The translations under genes were made by a program, and so were the position numbers. This document shows positions 17,992-26,833 of a DNA stretch of 64,000 nucleotides, piece by piece. Location: the NCBI GenBank assembly GCA_017447775.1, contig JAFSMU010000011.1, positions 62,001 through 126,000 on the forward strand. The letters run 5' to 3'. The notes below the pieces were generated by a model that saw only the letters and a list, made by a program, of their open reading frames with translations, was not told the DNA's origin and did not search any database. The stretch's first letter is position 1, and each line of letters starts with the position of its first letter. The DNA comes from Clostridia bacterium (lineage in GTDB: Bacteria; Bacillota; Clostridia; Oscillospirales; CAG-272).

Positions 17992-18876
17992 TTATTGATC
18001 GAATGTGCTTGAAAATTCTTTCAGCTTCTCGAAGTACGAGTCGAGATCCTTTGCCTTGACAGGCTTTTTCGGCTCGTGGTACGGAAGATCGGAGCGCTTC
18101 GGCGCGCGCGGCGCGCGCTCTTCTCTCTGCTCTGCGGGTTTTGATCCTGAGCGGCGACGGTCGCGCGAGCGGCGGCGGTCGTTCCTCTTCTCGCCGCGCT
18201 TCTTTTCGCGCGGAGCTTTAACGCTCTCCTCCGTGGGGACCTCCGCGCCTTCGGGATAGATCACTACGCGGCGCATTCCTTCCGCACCGACGGAATTTGT
18301 GGATACGCCCTCGATCGTCTGCACTTCCGAGTGGATAATGCGGCGCTCGTATGAGCTCATCGGTTCAAGAGATACGCTCTTGCCGGTCTTCTTTGCCTTT
18401 GCGGCGGTGCGGCGAGCGAGCTGACGCAGCGTTTCTTCGCGTTTTTCGCGGTAGTTTTCAATATCGACGGAGATGCGTGTGTACTTGCGGTCGTCAGTTT
18501 CTTTTTTGTTTGCCGCGAGGTTTATAAGGTACTGGAACGCGTCCAGCGTGTCGCCGTGGTGACCTATAAGCGCGCTTGAATCCTTGCCGGATATTGTAAG
18601 GAGCGCCTCGCCGTTGCCGTCGTCGTGTATCGTTACCTCGGCGTCAAGCTCAAGGTCTGAGATAAGCGTCTGCGCGAATTTTCTTGCCGCTTCAAGCGGT
18701 GCATATACGTATGTTACTTTGACCTCGGCGTTGCTTGATCCGATTCCGAGGAAGCCTTTCTTTGCTTCCGTTATGACTTCAAAGCTTACGGAGTCTTTTG
18801 ATACGCCAAGCTTCTCTGCGCCGAGGGCGACCGCTTCTTCAACGGTCTTTGCCTCAACTTTTATCTGATCTTTCAT
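17992..18876 (-). CDS. jag: Jag/KhpB RNA-binding protein
   Basis: Jag (SpoIIIJ-associated, KhpB) has an N-terminal Jag domain (residues 1-50, with KKGFLGIGS), a KH domain (about 80-135, SALIGHHGDTLDAFQYL) and an R3H domain (about 145-208, ending in RRIIHSEVQ). A long Arg/Lys/Glu-rich disordered tail (about 215-294) is unusual; most Jag proteins stop after R3H. It lies 24 bases after yidC, as is typical. It probably acts as an RNA chaperone affecting cell envelope and sporulation genes. Confidence 0.95.
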   Translation of the reverse strand: MKDQIKVEAKTVEEAVALGAEKLGVSKDSVSFEVITEAKKGFLGIGSSNAEVKVTYVYAPLEAARKFAQTLISDLELDAEVTIHDDGNGEALLTISGKDSSALIGHHGDTLDAFQYLINLAANKKETDDRKYTRISVDIENYREKREETLRQLARRTAAKAKKTGKSVSLEPMSSYERRIIHSEVQTIEGVSTNSVGAEGMRRVVIYPEGAEVPTEESVKAPREKKRGEKRNDRRRSRDRRRSGSKPAEQREERAPRAPKRSDLPYHEPKKPVKAKDLDSYFEKLKEFSSTFDQ

Positions 18877-18900
18877 CTGGTTTTTCCTTTCGATTGACCG

Positions 18901-20199
18901 TTAGTCCTTTTTGTCTTCTTTGCCGTCCTTTTTGATGGGCGCCGCTTCGATGTTCTTGTTCGGCTCGCCTTTTTTCGACGGCTTCATATCAGCCTTTGCC
19001 TGCTCGCGCTCCTCCGCGCTCTTGTCATAGATCGACTCGTAATCAGGCAGAACGGCGTAGTCTTCCTCCTCAAAGTCTATTGTGTGCAAAGAGTTGGGAT
19101 TTGAGCGAACACCGTCAGGCGTTTTGACAAGCTTTTCGTTTCCGCCCTTGCCGCGAAGCTCACGCTCAGCCGCCTTGTAGTCCTCTTCCGTGAATACGGG
19201 AAGCGGCATAGCCTTGTGCAGAATGAAGGAGCGAAGCACGCCGAGAAGGTTATTGAACAGCCAATAAATGCCGATGGCGGCAGGCACGCTGAATGCGATA
19301 AACAGCGTCAGCGCCGGGAATACCCAATCCATCACCTTGCCCATGCAGCCCATCTGCTTCTGCTGATCGCCCTGAAGCGGCTGGAACTGGAACTTCTTTT
19401 GCAATTTCATCGTGAAGAACTGCGCCACGAAGTTGAGCAGCGGGATGAGTATAAGCACGACGTCCGTCGTCCACTTTTTGAACAGATCGCCGATCTGCGG
19501 CTGTTTTGCAAGGAAGTCCTGTATGCCGAACAGGTTGAAGTTTATCTTGGAGTCGCTGACTCTTTCAAGCTCTTTAACGTATGACGAAGCGCCGTCACGG
19601 TAAGGATGAGATACCGTTTCGTTCTCTTTGCCTTTGTTTTGGATAACTTCGTAATTTTCGCAGAATTCTTCAAATTTAACGAGTACGTCCTCGTCGCCTT
19701 TGTAGGAGTTCATTATTCTGATGACGTTGATCTCCTGATATCCGCCGCTGACGTCCTCTCCGAGGCCGCCCTCTTCTTGCTTTGCCGTAACGAAAGCCTT
19801 GTATGCGTCAGCCGCCTTATTTTCCATGCCGACAACGTATCTCAGCGGATTGATGATTACCTGGAACAAAAGCAGAAGCACTGCCATCTGAAGAAGCATC
19901 GGGAAGCAGCCGCCCATGGGGTTGTACCCTTGCTGCTGGTACATTTCCATGATCTCTTGCTGCATCTTCTGCTGCGTTGCGCGGTCGTTTCTTCCGGCGT
20001 ATTTCTTTCTTATGGCCATCTCGCGCGGGCGCATCTTCGCCTGACGGATGGACGTATGCTGCTGTTTGATGCTGAACGGAAGCGTTACGAGGTTGAGGAT
20101 TATCGCAAATATGAAAAGTCCTCCGAGGAAGTTGCCGCCGAACAGATTTGAGAAAAATCTCAGAACCGTGCCGAGCCCTCTGAAAATAAAATCAAACAT
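18901..20199 (-). CDS. yidC: Membrane protein insertase YidC/Oxa1 (SpoIIIJ type)
   Basis: YidC inserts proteins in the cytoplasmic membrane. The 432-residue protein has the Gram-positive arrangement: a first membrane helix, a cytoplasmic hairpin ([15 protein letters not shown]), and conserved [17 protein letters not shown]. There is a long periplasm-side insertion (about 130-220), two further helices ([22 protein letters not shown]) and a charged 90-residue tail. No lipobox is apparent, unlike many Bacillus homologues. The start overlaps the end of yidD by 8 bases. Confidence 0.95.
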   Translation of the reverse strand: MFDFIFRGLGTVLRFFSNLFGGNFLGGLFIFAIILNLVTLPFSIKQQHTSIRQAKMRPREMAIRKKYAGRNDRATQQKMQQEIMEMYQQQGYNPMGGCFPMLLQMAVLLLLFQVIINPLRYVVGMENKAADAYKAFVTAKQEEGGLGEDVSGGYQEINVIRIMNSYKGDEDVLVKFEEFCENYEVIQNKGKENETVSHPYRDGASSYVKELERVSDSKINFNLFGIQDFLAKQPQIGDLFKKWTTDVVLILIPLLNFVAQFFTMKLQKKFQFQPLQGDQQKQMGCMGKVMDWVFPALTLFIAFSVPAAIGIYWLFNNLLGVLRSFILHKAMPLPVFTEEDYKAAERELRGKGGNEKLVKTPDGVRSNPNSLHTIDFEEEDYAVLPDYESIYDKSAEEREQAKADMKPSKKGEPNKNIEAAPIKKDGKEDKKD

Positions 20200-20470
20200 C
20201 CTTTTCTTCTCCTTGTGAGGTTTGTGTTGTCAAATCTTTTTGTTTGCGTCTTTTTCTTTTCGGGACGGGATCATAGCCGCCCTTGCCGAAAGGATTGCAC
20301 CTTAGTATGCGCCAGATCGTAAGCCCAAGCCCGCAAATAAGCCCCCACTCGCGAAACGCCTCTATCGCATACTGCGAGCAGGTCGGCGTGAAGCGGCAGC
20401 AAGGCGTGCGTTTAAGCGGAGATATGAACTTTTGATACAGCTTTACGAAAAATATGGCTATATATTTCAT
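20192..20470 (-). CDS. yidD: Membrane protein insertion efficiency factor YidD
   Basis: A 92-residue member of the YidD family with the diagnostic block [16 protein letters not shown] followed by [14 protein letters not shown]. It overlaps rnpA by ATGA upstream and yidC by 8 bases downstream, the usual order. Confidence 0.97.
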   Translation of the reverse strand: MKYIAIFFVKLYQKFISPLKRTPCCRFTPTCSQYAIEAFREWGLICGLGLTIWRILRCNPFGKGGYDPVPKRKRRKQKDLTTQTSQGEEKDV

Positions 20471-20850
20471 TTTCGCTCACCCAACATCCCGAGCTTTTTC
20501 AATGCATACACAAGATCGCCCATAACGTCTGTGCTTTTTGCGTCGACGGCGGCTGCCCTTGCGACAAGCACAACAAGCTTGCCGTGGCGCACGTCGTATT
20601 CCTTTTCGACAAGTCTGTACGCCTCGCGCACGATCCTGCGCACGCGCGTGCGTACAACCGCTTTACCGATCTTTTTGGTGACCGTTATCCCGACGCGGTT
20701 CACCTTCGTTTTCAGCGGATTTTCGCGGGCAAGCCGCGATGCGCGGTAATCGGTCAAAACATATACCGCAATATGTTTGCAAAAGACCTTTTCGCCCTTT
20801 GCGTACACCTTTGAATAAAGGTGGTTTTCGGAAATTGCCATGTTTTTCAT
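20467..20850 (-). CDS. rnpA: Ribonuclease P protein component
   Basis: The protein subunit of RNase P, about 127 residues. The core motif [22 protein letters not shown] is the family signature, here given as [10 protein letters not shown] and [13 protein letters not shown]. The start at 20850 is preferred over 20892 because CTCGGAGGACGCCG precedes it and the family starts near this point. It lies 83 bases after rpmH. Confidence 0.96.
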   Translation of the reverse strand: MKNMAISENHLYSKVYAKGEKVFCKHIAVYVLTDYRASRLARENPLKTKVNRVGITVTKKIGKAVVRTRVRRIVREAYRLVEKEYDVRHGKLVVLVARAAAVDAKSTDVMGDLVYALKKLGMLGERK

Positions 20851-20933
20851 CGGCGTCCTCCGAGTTTTGTTTTTGCCCTGCAAAAAAATCAAAGCCTATG
20901 GTGGTCACAGGCTTTCTTTTCAGAGTGTATTGA

Positions 20934-21068
20934 TCAATAGGAGAGTCTTGCTCTGCCTTTTGCGCGTCTTCTCTTGAGAACCTTGCGGCCGTCAGCCGTC
21001 TTCATTCTTTTGCGGAAGCCGTGAACCTTTTCACGCTGGATTTTCTTGGGCTGGTATGTTCTTTTCAT
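20934..21068 (-). CDS. rpmH: 50S ribosomal protein L34
   Basis: A 44-residue, highly basic protein starting [20 protein letters not shown] and ending in KGRARLSY, the universal L34 pattern. A GAAGGAGGTGC site lies just upstream. It opens the rnpA-yidD-yidC-jag-mnmE transcript. In most bacteria dnaA lies on its other side; here there is an ECF vitamin-transport operon instead. Confidence 0.98.
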   Translation of the reverse strand: MKRTYQPKKIQREKVHGFRKRMKTADGRKVLKRRRAKGRARLSY

Positions 21069-21124
21069 CTTTCGCACCTCCTTCTTTTGCCGACGTAGGC
21101 ATAAATGCCAAAGTTACAAATGGT

Positions 21125-21154
21125 ATTATACACCATAAAAGGCGTATTTGTCAA
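21125..21154 (-). promoter_or_regulatory. Promoter of the rpmH operon
   Basis: On the minus strand, consensus TTGACA (21149-21154) and TATAAT (21125-21130) with 18-base spacing, about 56 bases before the rpmH start. Confidence 0.88.
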
Positions 21155-21260
21155 GTATTATTTTAATTTTTCGCGCACTTTTCGGCGAGTTTCCGCACGC
21201 GGCACAAAATATGCCCGCGCGCCTTGGCGCCGACACATCATATAGGGCCGACAACGGCCG

Positions 21261-21944
21261 TCAAACGCCGTATTTTATCTTTAACCGATCGAGTTTTTCT
21301 CCTATCGGGCGGCGCAAAAGCAAAAGGTATACCACGTTTGAAACGACGTACATCACCGTATGCGGTATCGCCGTCTTTATCGCCGCGAGATACTGAGAAA
21401 AATCAAACGCGCCCGCCCACATCACCGTCCATACGTCCATAACAAGCGAGAAGAATAGTCCCGTGACGACGCCGAACACGCAAAGCGCGGCGCGGCTGTT
21501 TTTAAGCGGGCGTGAAAGAAGCCCCGCAAACACGCCGATAAGCCCCCACGCAAGCATCTGAAACGGCGTCCACGGTCCGTGGCCGTAGTAGAAATTCGAC
21601 ACAAGCGCCGAAAGCGCCCCGCAGAGAAAGCCCGCCTCGCCGCCGAGGTAGATGCCGCATATCGCCGTCAGCGCCGCTATCGGCTTGAACAACGGAATAA
21701 ATCGCCCGACTATCGCAAGCGCCGCCATGACGCACGTAACGACGATACGGCGCGAGCCAGTTTTTTTCTTTTCAAAGCCGCTGATAAAAAGCAGCAGCGC
21801 AAGTATTGAAACGGCAAGCGTCACCCAGACGTATCTTGTGCCGCCAAACGCAACGGCTCCCGCGACAACGACGGCAGGAATGACGAAAAACGGCAGCGCA
21901 ACGCGCAAAAATGTGCGCGCTTTTTCATTTTTTATAGCTATCAC
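21261..21944 (-). CDS. ECF transporter S component, probably for a cobalamin-related ligand
   Basis: The 227-residue membrane protein has about six hydrophobic helices with the S-component look (VVTCVMAALAIVGRF near 70, GGEAGFLCGALSALVSNFYYG in the centre, and MYVVSNVVYLLLLRRPI near the end). It is the last gene of the riboswitch operon, overlapping the ATPase gene as ATGA. The upstream cobalamin riboswitch makes B12, or a corrinoid or lower-ligand precursor such as alpha-ribazole, the likely substrate. That is inference from regulation; the ligand cannot be read from the sequence. Confidence 0.85.
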   Translation of the reverse strand: MIAIKNEKARTFLRVALPFFVIPAVVVAGAVAFGGTRYVWVTLAVSILALLLFISGFEKKKTGSRRIVVTCVMAALAIVGRFIPLFKPIAALTAICGIYLGGEAGFLCGALSALVSNFYYGHGPWTPFQMLAWGLIGVFAGLLSRPLKNSRAALCVFGVVTGLFFSLVMDVWTVMWAGAFDFSQYLAAIKTAIPHTVMYVVSNVVYLLLLRRPIGEKLDRLKIKYGV

Positions 21945-23566
21945 TTGCGCCTCCCGTTTATCTCGGCAAGGCGCAAAACGTCGTCAACGCGCACCGCTCC
22001 GTCGTAGTAACCGCGAGTCATCCTCGACGTTTCCGTCGTATAGAACTCGCTTTCAAAGAAGAATTTATCGACGTCGTCACAGCAGATGACCTCGCCCGAG
22101 AACACAAGCGCGCACCTGTCTGATATATCGGCGGCAAAATCGGTGTCGTGCGTTACGATGACCGTCGTCGTGCCGCCGTCTTTGAGCGACGAAATGATCG
22201 TTTTCAGTAGGCGCTTTGTCGCGCCGTCAAGCCCTTTTGTCGGCTCGTCGAGAAGAAGCAGGCGAGGTTTTGTCAACAAGACTTTCGCAAGCGCGGCAAG
22301 CTGCTGTTCGCCGCCGCTGAGGTCGTACGGGTGCTTTTTGTAAAGGTGAGAAATATCAAACGGAAGCTCAAAATCCTTGCCGCCGACATCGCAAAGCTCC
22401 TCGTAAACGGTGTTTTTCAAAAAGACGGTCTGCACGTCCTGCGGAAGCATCGAAAGGCAGCCGCGGTAAAGGGTTTGGTTTTTGTATTCGGATATATCCT
22501 TTCCGAATATACGCACACGCCCCGAATACGCGCGCCGTATTCCCGATATGACGGAAAGCGCCGTCGATTTACCCGAGCCGTTTGCGCCGAGGATCGAGAA
22601 TATCTCACCATCGCTAACGCGAAGCGACATGCCGCGCAAAACGTCGTCGCCGCGCCTGTCGTAGCGGAAGAACACATCCTTCATTTCGAGCGCCGCGCCG
22701 CCGGTCCCGGATTTATTTGAGCGAGGCAGCGAGCGGATTTCGTTTTTGAAATTGTTTTCGATATATGCGCGCCCCTCCGACACGCCAAGCGGGCATTCGC
22801 CCTCGCCGTGCGTCGATATAAACACCCTCGCGGGCGCGGGAAGCGTATAGATCAGCGGTGTTTTTGCAAGAGATTTTATCGAGTCGCGCGGCGAGCCGTC
22901 GGCGATGATCTTTCCGCCGTCAAGGGCGATGAGCCTATCGCACATATCGATTATTCCGCCGAGGGTATGCTCCGCGATTATCACCGTCATTCCAAGCTCG
23001 CGCGAAAGGCGGCGAAGCATCGAAACAAATTCGAGCGACGCTATCGGATCAAGGCGGGAGGTCGGCTCGTCGAGCAAAATTATCTTCGGCGACATAACGC
23101 ACACCGACGCAAGCGCAACAAGCTGTTTCTGCCCGCCGGAAAGCTCGTCGGTGCGCTTATCGAATATCCCGCCGATGCCGAAATACGACGCCGTTTCAGC
23201 GACGCGGCGGCGGATAACGCTCTGCTCTGTGCCGAGGTTTTCAAGCCCGAAGGCAAGCTCGTGCCACACCTTGTCGCACACTATCTGCATCTCGGGCGAC
23301 TGGAATACGAAGCCGACATCGGCCGCGGCGTCGCGCGGCGTAAGATCGCTTTGCCTTGCACCGCATATAAAAACGTCGCCGCTCCGCTCGCCCTCGGGTA
23401 TAAGCTCGCGCTTTATCATACGCAAAAGCGTCGATTTGCCGCTCCCGCTTGCGCCGCACACGGCGATGATCTCCCCCGCGCGCGCCGAAAAAGAAACCCC
23501 GTCAAGCGACGGCGATCCGGCGCCCGCGTATGAAAAGCTCAGATCTTCGACTTTAAGTATTTCCAT
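21941..23566 (-). CDS. ECF transporter ATPase, EcfA-EcfA' fusion
   Basis: One 541-residue polypeptide carries two complete ABC ATPase domains. The first has Walker A CGASGSGKST, signature LSGGQKQ and Walker B IILLDEPTSRLD. The second, from about residue 295, has GANGSGKST, LSGGEQQ and LLLLDEPTKGLD. ECF transporters usually encode these as two genes, so the fusion fixes their 1:1 ratio. It overlaps ecfT by 28 bases and the S component by 4. It powers vitamin uptake by the membrane complex. Confidence 0.95.
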   Translation of the reverse strand: MEILKVEDLSFSYAGAGSPSLDGVSFSARAGEIIAVCGASGSGKSTLLRMIKRELIPEGERSGDVFICGARQSDLTPRDAAADVGFVFQSPEMQIVCDKVWHELAFGLENLGTEQSVIRRRVAETASYFGIGGIFDKRTDELSGGQKQLVALASVCVMSPKIILLDEPTSRLDPIASLEFVSMLRRLSRELGMTVIIAEHTLGGIIDMCDRLIALDGGKIIADGSPRDSIKSLAKTPLIYTLPAPARVFISTHGEGECPLGVSEGRAYIENNFKNEIRSLPRSNKSGTGGAALEMKDVFFRYDRRGDDVLRGMSLRVSDGEIFSILGANGSGKSTALSVISGIRRAYSGRVRIFGKDISEYKNQTLYRGCLSMLPQDVQTVFLKNTVYEELCDVGGKDFELPFDISHLYKKHPYDLSGGEQQLAALAKVLLTKPRLLLLDEPTKGLDGATKRLLKTIISSLKDGGTTTVIVTHDTDFAADISDRCALVFSGEVICCDDVDKFFFESEFYTTETSRMTRGYYDGAVRVDDVLRLAEINGRRK

Positions 23567-24411
23567 CTTGCCCTCTCGGATATTTCAAGAATTGTAGACG
23601 TGGCGCAAAGCGCCGTATAAAAAGTATAAAGCAGTATCGCAAACGCGCCGCCCGGCACGACTATCTCGGGATAGAACGAAAATTTTTCCCCTGCCGCCGC
23701 ACCGACGACGGCTCCGGCAAGCAAAACGAGCGTCAGCGCGATCAGAACAAAGTCGTGTGCGCGCGAGCGGTAGAGCGAAAACGACGTCCGCCGCCCCGTC
23801 CCGTAGCCGCGCGCCGCCATACTGTCGGCAGTAGTGATGCCGTTTTCAAGCGCCCAGCCCGCCGTTCCCGAAAAGACGCGCGCGCCGCACCTTACCGCGT
23901 CGACGACGTTGTCCTCTTTGTACGCGCCAAGCACCCGCTGCGCGTCGTTAACTTTTTTGGACCGCCGCGCAAACAGCGGCACGAACCGAACCACCATGGA
24001 GAGCATCAGCGAAAACTTCGGCGAAAAGCGCCCCGCAAGCGAGAGGAGCTTGTCCTCCGTCATAATGCGGGTAAATGCGCGGAACCAGTACAGCACCGAC
24101 ACCGCCATTTCAGACGCACTGACGCCGTAAATAACGGCTTCAAGCGTTACGGGGTTATCTCCCAGAACGAACAATACCGTGCTTCCGCCGTGATAGAAAA
24201 ACGGGTTTATCGCCACCATTAAAGCAAAGAACACAGCGGCGAAAATATGAAAACCCACGCCGCGCCCCGCGCCGTACACAAAATAGTAAAGCACGGAAAA
24301 CAACAGCGATATGCTTGAAATTATAAGGTCGCGGCAGAACATACACAAGCCGATGACCGACATAAAATATATGAACGCCGAAAGCGGACTGTGACCGTCG
24401 AGCGAGCGCAT
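23539..24411 (-). CDS. ecfT: ECF transporter transmembrane component EcfT
   Basis: About 290 residues with five or so membrane helices and the cytoplasmic coupling region. The first conserved coupling motif reads AARVFSG-like (GARVFSGTAGWALENG), followed by DSMAARGYGTGRR, the EcfT signature. The start at 24411 has an AAAGGAGG site seven bases upstream; the longer frame from 24597 overlaps the previous gene heavily and has no support. It links the S component to the fused ATPase. Confidence 0.93.
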   Translation of the reverse strand: MRSLDGHSPLSAFIYFMSVIGLCMFCRDLIISSISLLFSVLYYFVYGAGRGVGFHIFAAVFFALMVAINPFFYHGGSTVLFVLGDNPVTLEAVIYGVSASEMAVSVLYWFRAFTRIMTEDKLLSLAGRFSPKFSLMLSMVVRFVPLFARRSKKVNDAQRVLGAYKEDNVVDAVRCGARVFSGTAGWALENGITTADSMAARGYGTGRRTSFSLYRSRAHDFVLIALTLVLLAGAVVGAAAGEKFSFYPEIVVPGGAFAILLYTFYTALCATSTILEISERARWKYLKSKI

Positions 24412-24427
24412 ATTCTGCCTCCTTTGA

Positions 24428-25984
24428 TTATTTTTTAAGATCGTTTCCGATGTCGCAGGTGTAGAGCCATTCGATAACGTCCCCGTCGGACAAAACGTAC
24501 CTGTCGGCAGACACGCTTGCCTCCTCGCCGTTGACAAAATACATCCACCCCGATAGCTGACCGAATTGAAGCTGATAGATATTGCCGATGCCGGCAAAAT
24601 AACCCGCCGCGTCGACGTCTATCTGAATACCGTACTTTCTGGCGCATTGAATCAGTATATCGTACACCGTTTCGCCGCGCTCTATCGGCACCTTGGTATT
24701 TGCAAGCACAACGCCGTCGACGGGGATGTGCTTGTCGTTTGATTTTCCGACGATCGTATCGCAGCGCACCGTTATACTTACACTGCCGACGGGATTTTTC
24801 TTTATTATTTCCTTGCCGTAGTAGTTTTCGGCGGAGGTGAACGTCGTCAGCCATACAAACAGCAGCGCGGCGCAAAGAATGACCGATGCGGCGATGAAGT
24901 TTTTGTAGTTTCGTTTTTTCGCAACTATTAAAATGACGCAAACGACCGCGAAAATGAAAACAAGCGCCGCGCTTGCGATAATTTTATACGTCGGAACGCC
25001 GGACTCGCCCGTCGGCGCTGATTTCTCGATCCTTTTTGTGCCGGAATAGTTGAGCATAAACAGCGGCGACATACCGTTTTTCATACGCAATACGCCGACA
25101 AGTGAATACATGACCTGAACAGTCGCGCTTGAATTGTACGCGCCGCCGACGCTGTGAGAAAACGATCCGTCGCCGACGGCAAAACGCATCATCGCGTCAA
25201 GGATGGTGTTTTTGTTTTTGATAAAGCGCGCGTCCTCGCCGTAATCTATCCCGAGGCTTGACAGCGCAAGAAGTACCTGCGCCGCGCTTTCGGGATTTTC
25301 GTCGCTCATCATGCTTTTGTAGCCGCCGTCATCAAGCTGGCGCGAGGAAAGAAACGACAGCGCGTCATCTATCGCGTCGTCGGCGCCGTCGATATCCTTG
25401 TGGGGCGAGATGGCGGTCAGCGCCATCGCGGTTACGTCGACGTCGGAATGATCGCCCGAAAGCGCCCAGCCGCCGTCTGCTTTTCTGATTTTGAGCAGTT
25501 CCCTTGCAACTGACGTCGCCGTGTATTTTTCCGACGGCGCGCCGATATTCAGCAGATGAAGCCCGAATATCATGCTCATAACTCCACCGCCGTCAAGCGT
25601 TTTGTCGACGACTGTATCGGTAAACGTTGTTGCGTACCCCGCCGCTATCTGAGCTATTGCAAGCTTTTGATTTGTCGCCGCGCCGAGCGTGTGCCCCTCG
25701 GATATATACGCGTCGAGCGCCGCGGCGTATTTTGAAAAATCGTTATTTCCGTACCGCGACAGCGCAAGAACGTACCACTCCGACGACGCGCCAGCGCCCT
25801 CTGCAAGCGTTTTGTCGATAAATTCCTGTGCGTTTTCAACGCCGCTCTGTTTTATCTTGAATTCAACAATACCGTCGATGACGGATTTTTCGTCAACGAC
25901 GGCATCGCCCGCCGCGGCGGGCATGGCGACGGCAAAAATTATCGCTATCACCGCCAGCGCCGCGGCAATTATTTTATTTTTCAT
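24428..25984 (-). CDS. Transcobalamin/intrinsic-factor-like membrane protein (alpha-barrel + DUF4430)
   Basis: The 518 residues begin with a signal peptide (about 1-25). Next comes an alpha/alpha-barrel region (about 30-310) with prenyltransferase/squalene-cyclase repeats: DGGWALSG at 170, DDGGYKS at 218, GDGSFSHS at 271. Two membrane helices follow (about 333-355 and 363-383) with a short basic loop between, so both flanking domains face outside. A DUF4430 domain (about 400-512) ends the protein, with the hallmark SGWMYFVNG. An alpha6/alpha6 barrel followed by a DUF4430-type beta domain is the architecture of animal cobalamin carriers. Under a cobalamin riboswitch and beside an ECF transporter, it is probably a surface corrinoid-capture protein. 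Binding itself is inference. Confidence 0.87.
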   Translation of the reverse strand: MKNKIIAAALAVIAIIFAVAMPAAAGDAVVDEKSVIDGIVEFKIKQSGVENAQEFIDKTLAEGAGASSEWYVLALSRYGNNDFSKYAAALDAYISEGHTLGAATNQKLAIAQIAAGYATTFTDTVVDKTLDGGGVMSMIFGLHLLNIGAPSEKYTATSVARELLKIRKADGGWALSGDHSDVDVTAMALTAISPHKDIDGADDAIDDALSFLSSRQLDDGGYKSMMSDENPESAAQVLLALSSLGIDYGEDARFIKNKNTILDAMMRFAVGDGSFSHSVGGAYNSSATVQVMYSLVGVLRMKNGMSPLFMLNYSGTKRIEKSAPTGESGVPTYKIIASAALVFIFAVVCVILIVAKKRNYKNFIAASVILCAALLFVWLTTFTSAENYYGKEIIKKNPVGSVSITVRCDTIVGKSNDKHIPVDGVVLANTKVPIERGETVYDILIQCARKYGIQIDVDAAGYFAGIGNIYQLQFGQLSGWMYFVNGEEASVSADRYVLSDGDVIEWLYTCDIGNDLKK

Positions 25985-26793
25985 TTTTTCTTCTTAACAA
26001 CGTTCTTCTTAACAACGATTATGACGACGCAAGCGCATACCGCAACAGCCGCAACGATAACGACCGCTACCCACGGGAACGAGCTTTGCGCCTGCGGCGC
26101 GGGAGTTTCCTCGCCGATAAGACCTACCGTGCAGTACGGCGGGATTATCTTCGTGCCGTCAAGAGTCGCGCTGATGACGCCCTCTTTGTCAACTTTGAGA
26201 GTTGCCTTGCCGGATTCGTCCGTCTTGATGCCCGTAGCCTTGCCGTCAAAGGTAAGCTCAGCGCCCGGAACGGCTACAGCAACGGGATTCCAGCTCTCGT
26301 CGAACACGATGCGGGAAAGCGTGAGCGTGACGTCGCCGCCGGCTTTTCTCGTAACGCTCTTCTCGGAGAAGTAGCTGTAAGAATCGCTGTAACCGACAGC
26401 GTCAGCATAAGCAAAAGCAACCAGAACGTCGCCGTTCTTTACGGGATCGGTAAGTCCCATTGCCATTTTGTCGTTGAGGTAGTAGCCGTAAGAGCCGCCG
26501 TTTTCAACGCCCCACAGGCAAGTGATGTAGTCGCCGTATTCGCCTTTTGCCGTTTCATACTTTTTGCCGAGTTCCTTGTGAACGGAAGTAAGAACGGAAC
26601 CGATGGTGTCATCGCCCGCAAGGTCTACCGACCAGTTGGTGAGAACAAGGCTCTTGCCGTCGTAGATCGTTACTTTTACCTTGCCGGGAGCTGCCGTCGA
26701 GGTAAGCGTTACGGGTTCTTCTGCTGACGCAACGACGCCGAGCACCGATATGAGCATCAGCACTGCAGCGATGATCGAAATGATTTTTTTCAT
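25981..26793 (-). CDS. Exported DUF4430-like protein with C-terminal membrane anchor
   Basis: The 270-residue protein has a signal peptide (about 1-24), a DUF4430/transcobalamin-type beta domain (about 38-130, ending YGYYLNDK then GDVLVAFAYAD), an Ig-like or carboxypeptidase-regulatory-like domain (about 150-215, with ELTFDGK and TDESGKATLKV), and a single anchor helix (about 239-262) followed by a lysine-rich tail. It overlaps the transcobalamin-like gene as ATGA. It probably partners that protein or feeds the ECF complex. The DUF4430 assignment is weaker here than in its neighbour. Confidence 0.75.
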   Translation of the reverse strand: MKKIISIIAAVLMLISVLGVVASAEEPVTLTSTAAPGKVKVTIYDGKSLVLTNWSVDLAGDDTIGSVLTSVHKELGKKYETAKGEYGDYITCLWGVENGGSYGYYLNDKMAMGLTDPVKNGDVLVAFAYADAVGYSDSYSYFSEKSVTRKAGGDVTLTLSRIVFDESWNPVAVAVPGAELTFDGKATGIKTDESGKATLKVDKEGVISATLDGTKIIPPYCTVGLIGEETPAPQAQSSFPWVAVVIVAAVAVCACVVIIVVKKNVVKKKK

Positions 26794-26833
26794 AATGTTT
26801 TCTCCTTTATTTTTTCACGCTTTGCGTGATATT

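Noticed and set aside
22808..23533. A 241-codon open frame on the plus strand, very rich in Arg
   Set aside because: It mirrors the first ATPase domain of the ECF gene; composition is that of an antisense shadow.
24412..24597. Extended N terminus for EcfT
   Set aside because: The extension overlaps the transcobalamin-like gene by about 170 bases and lacks hydrophobic or conserved features; AAAGGAGG supports the start at 24411.
26086..26727. A 213-codon open frame on the plus strand
   Set aside because: It is antisense to the exported DUF4430-like protein, which has a signal peptide and anchor and is coupled to its neighbour.
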